This document shows, in pieces, positions 56,482 to 64,000 of a stretch of DNA of 64,000 bases. A model generated the notes under the pieces. The model ran no database searches and had not been told where the DNA came from. It worked only from the letters and a program-made list of their open reading frames with translations. Made by a program: the position numbers and the translations under genes. The stretch is taken from positions 42,897,732-42,961,731 of the forward strand of contig OX940862.1 of NCBI GenBank assembly GCA_954871525.1, given 5' to 3'. This DNA is from Parietaria judaica. Taxonomy: Eukaryota; Streptophyta; Magnoliopsida; Rosales; Urticaceae. Numbering within the stretch: position 1 is the first letter of the stretch; each line of letters opens with the position of its first letter.

Positions 56482-56604
56482 CAAGATGTGCTTGGTCTAG
56501 TGGTAACAAGTATATCATTTAAGACATTAGAGGTCTTGAGTTCGAGACAACGTGGGTAGGAGTGAAATCCAAAGATCCTCATATATATATATATATATAT
56601 ATAA
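56482..56604 (+). mobile_element. tRNA-derived SINE
   Basis: RNA polymerase III boxes at normal spacing: A box TGGTCTAGTGG (about 56493-56503) and B box GAGTTCGAGAC (about 56538-56548), followed by an unrelated body and a (TA)n tail. The cloverleaf cannot be completed, so this is a SINE head and not a tRNA gene. Confidence 0.7.
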
Positions 56605-59600
56605 TAAAGAATAATCGAATGAGCAAGTAGCCGGCGATTACACCGAACAATATTATTAATTATTATTTACGAATAATATCTAGCCGATGATAGACTATTG
56701 TTTACGAATTTTACCATGTTCATGAATTAGTTTTGAAAGAATTATCACACATATAATTAACCTTCAAGAAAATCAATTAATTTATAATTAAAAAGTAAAA
56801 TAAATTATATTCGCATCGGGTCGGATCAAAGTCCAACACATTGGGTTACCCAGCTTGGGCCAGAGCCATTATCCTTGGCCAAGAGTGGGCTACTGTCTAA
56901 ATGACAGCCCAGCCCATACGCATGTGGGCCTGGCCAAGTCTCGGTCTTCGGCCTCCTGGGAAGACTAAAAGCAATCAAATCTTAAAATATACAACCTGTC
57001 CAAGAAAACTACCCAAAATCAAACCCTAAAAAGATCGGAGAGTGAAACATGATGGGTTAAATTAAAGGGTATTTGTCCAAAAAAATGATCGTTATTATTA
57101 GAAGTTTAATATTTAGTTGTATTCAATGATAATAGATGAATTTTTTTAAAGTTCTTTAGCAAAAACAAATATTAATAATCTTAAGTTTATTCCTATTTGT
57201 ATCGCTCTAATCTGAATCTCTATAGCCCATGTGTACTTTAAGTTTAGTATTTTACAAATTGTAAGAGTATTAATCATATTAATAGTTTGTAAGTAATATC
57301 CGATAAGCCGACACCCACTACATTATTAAAGTAATACATTGACCACCCTATGTATATAAGTGTCATTTAAATAGTGAGTTTCTATTTATGTCCTATAAAC
57401 GAATCCCCTTAGACTAAAAATGATTATCTTGACATTAGAGAAGACGATACGAATAATGTAATAAAAAATTTGTACTATAATAAACATGCCTAGTCAGATC
57501 ATATTTCTTTAATGCGAAACTCAGTTGTGCTCAAATAGAACTTATGATGCGCCGGAACATGTATTATAAGGGAAACTTCAATAAGTATGCTCGGTGGAGT
57601 AAGTGTATATATGTGGACCGGTTAAAAAGTTGGTTTGTGCCCAATTATTTTATATATATAAAAATACATCATAATTGTAAAACTAGCTGTACAACATTAT
57701 ATTTAGAAAATAATAGGCCAAAACGTTTTGATGGGTCGAAACAAGTGTGTAACGAACAGAGAGTGTGTGAAATTATAGTTTCACGCCGGCAATCGCGGTC
57801 TTGTTGTGCTTATTCGAAATACGTTCATTAACGAGCGCTCAAATACGGGGTTGGGCTAAGTAAGTGAGCCATGTGGAAATGAAGAAGAGATGTCGTGACA
57901 AAAGTTTGTCACTTGACAGTCTCATATTCACCACCTGCTTCGGCTTGGTACCGGAGCGTGGGAGTAAAGATGCTAGTGGCGTCTTATAGGCGCGCTTAAG
58001 TATGTGGTACCAAGACGAGTGGTGTAGCCGTGTAGGTTCAACGTTGCTCGGTTATTTTCACTATTGTACCATTTGGGTTATGATTTATAAATTCTCTCTA
58101 AAAACTCTCTATTTGAGTGTGCAATTTTCGATTAGCATGCTCTTCTTTATTGTTTTTTATTTCACATTGTGTAATGCATCTTTAACACAATAAGATTTGT
58201 TGGTAATCCTGTGGCACGCTCGAAGACCGTTTGAGTGCTCAAATTACTGTTACTATTTTATGCATGATTTAGGTCGCAAAGTTTTAATCTCGCAGAAATT
58301 TTTAACAAGGAATTGTTGGTTCAAAACCGTATCCAGACGAGATTCTTTTTCTTTAAAGGAATCTAGATTGAAATGGTATTGGAGTTTTTTAAATAAAAAT
58401 ATATATTTTTAGTTATTTTTTTCTCTTTTTTTTAGTTAATCACTTTTTCTCTTCTTTTCAATTTTTTTCCATAATATTTTTTCAAATAGCTTTTAATTTA
58501 AAAACCCGGATTAAACATTAAGTTTGTAATTTTACGTGGAACTGGAATTCTTATTTCAAAGGGGGAAAAAACAGACTTTGGATCCGGTCTCCATATATAT
58601 ATATGAAAGCGGTCCGCTGATAATTAGAAGGCTTTTTTTGGGGGAATCAGAAACTCGTAAATTCTTAGGATACGCATCTATTACATATATTTGCTGCGAG
58701 AAATTCAATGTGGTCACACACTTAGGGGGAAAATATATTATTCATTCCATATCTATTACATATATATTTTGTAAAAGTAGAGTGATTCTGAACCATTAAC
58801 CACTCCCAAAGGCCGTTCAAGCTCATACATGGAAGCTGCCTTTATGCTCCTTAAATTTTGAAAACGATGAACCAAATCGCATACCATCAGATGCCACGGA
58901 CCACATTTCACAAATGCTGTTTATTTTTCTGGACAGCTATGTTCATGGATACAGCCAATACCGGACCTACGATACAAATTATCGGGAAGGACTAAGTATT
59001 TTATTATAAGAGCCGTAACATTTGCGGAAACGTACGGTTGAACCTCTTAAAAAAAATATATTAATCAGTTTAGTTATGCCCTTCTATTGTTTTCTCAATT
59101 AAAAATTGTTTTGATACAAAATCCAATGTCTTATTAAGGTTAGTTATACAAAAGATATATATGAAAATATCAATTATTCAATAGTTTTTGTTAAATGCAA
59201 AATGTACTGTGTGTCCTTAACTTAACAAGTGTTGATCGCAATACGTTGACATTGATTGATAGTCTTTGAATACTATTTCACTAAAAAAACTATAAATACG
59301 TTGAACACTAAGTAAAAAACTATGTACTTATGCCGTAAATATCTCGAGTAATCAACATCTGCCTGAAATCGCTTACACAAAGCAAGTTTGTGTCTATATT
59401 GAGGTATGAGATCACAAATCCATTGACCCTTTTGGAAGGGCAAAAGAATAGTACCTACCTATCTTAATCACCATCATAGTGCCACTTAACATTGTGATGA
59501 TGATCATTTGCAATATGTTGTGATGCCTCTTTGACTCTTTTTTAGGTCATGTGGTCCTAATAAAATAAAAATGGAATAATTAATATTAGCATTATCTTGG

Positions 59601-60314
59601 AGTAAGGTAGCCCAAGAGTCAATTATGGTGAATAAGAAAAAAGCCCCCACCAACGAAAACTTTCAATCTTTAGAAGCTTCCAAAAGTGGAAAGGACTTTG
59701 AAATGCTTCTAAACTTCTAATCAAATAATTATGGCTACTAATCACAATTGCAATTCATGGGCAGTGTCAATGTCCATATATTAATTGGATCATAACATCA
59801 CTCAATTATTAGCACAAATGTCTTTTTTTTTTTTTTAGTTTTGTTCACATTTTAAATCTAAATTATAGCTTTTCAAGGTCATGACTCCTGTTCTTTCAAA
59901 AAGTAATACTTCAATCAACAGATCAAGTTGATTTGTAAGCGATATATAGATAATTGACTTGCAATTCGTGGGCAATATCAACATCCACATATTGGATTAT
60001 AAAATCACTCTTATCATATATTGTAGGGTAATACCAAATTTTGATTTAAATCTCTCGTAAAGTTATCTTCTGTTCTTTTAAAAATACAAGATTTTTCCTT
60101 ATAAATAAAATTTGGTAAAAGAAAAATTACTTTTTGATTGCATTTTAATTAGTTTCATTATAATTCTAATCTTTGCTGCATTTTTCTTAATATTTTTTTT
60201 AAAAAAAAATTGGCTCCTTGTTTCCTCATTATATTGCATAATTTATTACCTCAAGTAATCTATTCTCTTTGAAGAAATCCTAATTTTTTTTAATAGCCTG
60301 TGTGAGTCATGTCA
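56605..60314. other. intergenic, no recognised gene
   Basis: AT-rich. A GC-richer patch near 56820-56960 ('gggcctggccaag') and one at 57840-58030 may be old transposon pieces. The open frames here (for example 57544-57831) show no motif and look spurious. Confidence 0.45.
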
Positions 60315-60495
60315 GTGGCGGAACCAGGATTTGAGGGGGGGGGGGATTAAATTTTTTTTCATTAAAACCTTGTCTATATCGCTTGTCGATTGGTATCTCA
60401 TAGGTAAATCGATGGATATATCGTTTCGCATATCTTCGAAAAAAGATTTTCGATGAACATGTCGATGGATATTCGAGAAATTTAATACTTTGGTT
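60315..60495. mobile_element. repeat with a CAGTGGCGGAACCAG end
   Basis: It begins with cagtggcggaaccaggattt and a 12-base G run. Its remainder matches the inverse of 41580-41660. The same terminus, inverted, closes the insert at 18873. The right end is not found. Confidence 0.45.
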
Positions 60496-62459
60496 TCGAC
60501 CACCCCACCCCATGGCATAGATCCACCCATTAGTCATGTGATACATTTAAAAAAAGATTAATGGCTGTCATTCGTAAAACTAATTTATTGGACAAATGGA
60601 ACTAATAGTTAAGTTCATATTCTTAACAAAAAAAAAAGTTACTTTTAAATTGAGCACATAAATATATTAAATATTTATATATATAGAGAATAATATTTAT
60701 AGATCAATAAAGTTAGCATTAGAAAATTTATTATATCATTGTATATGGAATATTAATTTAACAATGCTTGTTCGAAGTGAGACAAGACAAAAATATTTTA
60801 TACATGTATTGTTATTATTATTATTATTATTATGTATAAGTGGCCATTATACAAATTTTCAATGCTCATCTGAAAGGTGTTGACTTGGAAAATAGGCGTT
60901 TAGAGTAAAAAGTAACATTGGTGGCTAATCAATCATCACTTCTCTACAATCCTTATCTTTCTACTTTTGGCATCATATCAATCACACTGCTTCTCAATTA
61001 TTTTGCAATCATGAACCTATTTTTAGCCAGCTGTAACCTAACTCTTCTTCTTCATTGGCTCAAATAATTTAATAACAAGAAGATCCATTAAAAATAACTT
61101 AATAATAATAATAATGTATGTAAATGCATTAAGATTTGAGAGAGGTAGTAATCACTAATTTGTGCCTTAGATTTCATTCTATCAACGAGAATTATCTTCA
61201 AAATGCATTTTTATTTTCACCTATCTCAAAGATTTATTTTACTATCTTATTTCGCCTATCATAAGTATAGATGCCGACATGCACTAAGGGTAAATTAAGC
61301 ATTCACGCAAGGTTTACATGTTTACAAATCACAAATTTATGGTAGGTTCATTTACAAGTATATCAATAGTCCAACGAGTATAACGATAGACTTTTTTAAC
61401 GATTTTTAAAAATTGGTATCGATAGATAAATCGCAAATTGATGGGTATAGAGCATAACCAATTAGTATATCGATAAAATTTTCCTAAAATATCATAAAAT
61501 ATTTAACAATAATATCATATTAGAAGAAAAACAAAAACAATTTTGTTTCTCTAAAATGGGATTGTGAAAGGGTGTTTGAGAGATTATTTAGGAGATGATA
61601 TATTTCTTTAGTTTTGAAAAAAGCATGTAATTTTCTCGATCAAATGTCGACTTTAAAGGACAAAATACATTTAGGAAAGCGATATTTATGTCCAACGGAA
61701 AAAAAATCGCATGAATAAAAAAAATTACCGCAGCCATATGCGGAGCTACATATGCACGAGTGTATGCACATGCTTACGCTTAAATATCAAAAGCAAAAGA
61801 AGTGATCTTGAATTAGACACTTAAATTTTCAAGACATTTTCTCAGTTTTGAATGAGATATTAAAATTTATCTCATTTTGTTTTGTTTGTCACATATACTC
61901 CTATTATTTAAAGGGTAAATGAGAGAAATGCCTATTTGTGACCCGTGTTTAAAAAAAAAGCCAATTTTTGTTTTTGGTAATCAAAACCACCAACTAATCG
62001 TAGAAAATAATGAGCACAAATTAATATAAAATCTACAACATAAATTGTATTTAAATATACTAATTCCAAGTTGTAAATTTAATTACGAATCTTGTATATG
62101 TATATAAAAATACTTTATATAGGAATTGTTTGTGCAAATCATAGATATCAACCATAATTGTGTATATATATACCAATAACAAACTGTCAATATTTACAAA
62201 CTAAATTTAAACTGTAAATATATATACAAAATTTAAACTGTAAATATAATTACAATACTGTAAATATATGTACCAATACCAAAACTGTAAATATATATAT
62301 ATATCAATATTAATACCAACGTATATTTAAATTTGTAAATATATATACGGATTTTTATTAACCTGTAAAAATTGTATATATATATTTACAAAATTGTATT
62401 ACCAGTAAAAAAAAATTAAAAATATCTACGAAATTTTATGAACCTATTGAACATGTTGA
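60496..62459. other. intergenic, AT-rich
   Basis: No gene. An (ATT)n run lies near 60810-60833. From 62040 to 62460 'aaactgtaaatatatatac' phrases repeat irregularly. Confidence 0.45.
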
Positions 62460-62804
62460 AATGTAAATATATTTACAACACAAACAACGACCACGACCGC
62501 CAAAGTTCGTCGTAGATCTGAAGCAGGGTCTCTCCCTAGCACGCCACCACGACCACGAAATTCGCCGAGCGAATCCGCGCGCACCTCCTCCACGGCGCCG
62601 TCCCTCTTCAATCCATGATGTCAAGAATGCCATGAGTGAATCTATCCGGTGACATTTAACAGCCCGCAACTTCTCTAAAGCAGATAAAACGTCCCTCTCT
62701 AGTAACTCAGGCGACCTTCCGGCGACACCTAGCCACGACGTGTACTGCAGATCGGTGTGTTCATCTCTCCGGCGAGAATTTTCAACAATCTCTCCTCTTG
62801 CCAA
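62436..62804 (-). other. unassigned open frame in a GC-rich patch
   Basis: A 122-codon frame (contains SWLGVAGRSPELLERDVLSA) in a GC-rich island of about 370 bases. I do not recognise it. It could be an exon fragment carried by a transposon: the AT-rich flanks on both sides look repetitive. A 'gagagagag' tract lies at its upstream side (about 62815). Confidence 0.25.
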
Positions 62805-63201
62805 AACCCAGATCAGAGAGAGAGTCGAAGGAGGAGGTCTGAGAACGAGAAAGAAGAGAGAGAAAATTTTGAAAATTTAGGTCAAAGTAACAAATTAAAT
62901 GAAAATCTGATAAATAGGGGAAGAATTCAACCATAATTTAAGGAAAATATAAATTCGAAATTAAAATATATAATAATTAATAAATAAATAAATATACAAA
63001 AATATAATTAAAGTTAGGGTTAATATGGTCCAAAATATTTTTAAAATGAGTATAAATGAATTGTTTGAAAGAATGCGCAACTTTCATAAACCTTACGTGT
63101 TAAATGAGTATTTCATGTGTCATTTTAATAAATTTTGAGAATTTATAATTCTGTTTTTCCTATATATATTTATTTATTTAGCAAACTTTATGATTTTCTT
63201 T

Positions 63202-63203
63202 TC

Positions 63204-63245
<42 letters not shown>
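63202..63245. repeat. (TA)n microsatellite
   Basis: About 20 TA units ending exactly where MITE family A copy 3 begins. Confidence 0.85.
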
Positions 63246-63247
<2 letters not shown>

Positions 63248-63745
63248 GCATTATAGCCAAATAACCAAACTTCAAACACTAATTAGTCAAATAGCCAATG
63301 TTTTAATTAATATTGCCAAATAGCTAATCAACCACGTTAATAAATCACGAAAGACCGGATTACCCTTGTATTAACGTGTATCAACTATATTAACGTGTAT
63401 TAACTAAGTTAATTTGTTTAAATATAAATTATTATTTTTTTGAAGAAAAAAATAAATTAACTTTTTTGTTAAAATTTTAATCATGATTTTTTATTTTTAA
63501 ACAAATTAACATAGTTAATACACGTTGATATATGTTAATACACGTTAAAAGAGTATTATAGGTATAAAATATGTTAGTATTAAAGTAAATATTCTTATTT
63601 TTAAGAAAAATTAACTTAATTAATACACGTTAATAAACGTTAATATGTTAAAATAATATTATAAGTATAAAATATGTTATTAAATAGCTATTTGACTATT
63701 TTATAAAGAAAAATAAAAAATTCGCTATTTGACTAATCAAACGTT
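63246..63745. mobile_element. AT-rich MITE family A, copy 3
   Basis: gggcattatagccaaataac at the left and 'ctatttgactaatcaaac' at the right. The interior matches 1798-2395 and 8219-8545. It was apparently inserted at a TA microsatellite. Confidence 0.55.
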
Positions 63746-64000
63746 TCATTTAGCTATCACATGCAATATATATATCCTAACTGTAATGATGATGGTCATG
63801 ATCATAAACTGAAATTTCGGAAGCGTGATTTTAGCACTAAATGACCATTATAATAAATAAATAAATAAATAAAAGAATTTGAAAACCAGGGTTTCCAAAT
63901 CTATGCACGTTCTAATGAATGACTAATGATTTGATGGTGAATTCACAAGCAAAAATGAAGAAAAAAACCTTTTAAACAAAAGTCTTTAATTAAAAGCTTC
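63746..64000. other. window end, no feature
   Basis: AT-rich, with a short (AAAT)n run near 63855. No gene is recognisable. Confidence 0.4.

Noticed and set aside
56482..56560. Possible tRNA gene
   Set aside because: Boxes A and B are present, but no acceptor stem or anticodon arm can be formed; it is a SINE head.

Overview
This is a window from a plant nuclear genome, most likely a eudicot. The AT-rich intergenic DNA, GT-AG introns, Copia LTR retrotransposons primed by initiator-Met tRNA, hAT-type small elements and the gene families present all point that way. I cannot name the species. I see no bacterial-type system, CRISPR array, rRNA gene or functional tRNA gene.

Layout. 1-5.1 kb: AT-rich repeats, then a leader region with repeated exon-like modules. 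5.2-12.8 kb (+): a three-exon CC-NBS-LRR (NLR) immune-receptor gene of the RPS2/At4g27190 type; its introns hold a solo-LTR-like insert and small transposons. 12.9-18.1 kb (+): a Copia retrotransposon with a 5-bp target duplication. 18.1-27.8 kb: a diverged duplicated block carrying fragments of an unidentified gene and a broken 3' end of an R3H-domain gene. A second Copia element (20.4-25.8 kb, - strand) is nested inside it. 28.6-30.4 kb: an NLR relic interrupted by a hAT-type MITE. 30.4-31.5 kb: a second, partial copy of the block. 32.7-34.7 kb (+): a chloroplast peptidyl-tRNA hydrolase/CRS2-like gene with 8 coding exons. 36.0-36.8 kb: a hAT-type element. 36.9-40.3 kb: a third copy of the block, whose end is the intact R3H gene (39.5-41.4 kb, -). 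43.6-46.2 kb (+): a bHLH transcription-factor gene with an atypical basic region. 47.2-50.9 kb (-): a VTT/SNARE-associated Golgi (TVP38/TMEM64-like) membrane-protein gene. 51.3-51.8 kb: a large inverted repeat whose loop looks templated from both flanks. 52-64 kb: essentially gene-free, with a Helitron-like 3' end, an LTR remnant, a tRNA-derived SINE and MITEs.

The genes do not form a pathway. They are ordinary nuclear genes (immunity, plastid RNA or translation, nucleic-acid binding, transcription, membrane trafficking) embedded in transposon-rich DNA. The main interest is structural: a three-copy block that supplies an empty-site comparison for two insertions, two Copia elements with closely similar pol but unrelated LTRs and gag N-termini, and a fold-back with filler DNA. 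All intron-exon models were spliced by eye using reading-frame continuity and GT-AG sites, without transcript evidence.
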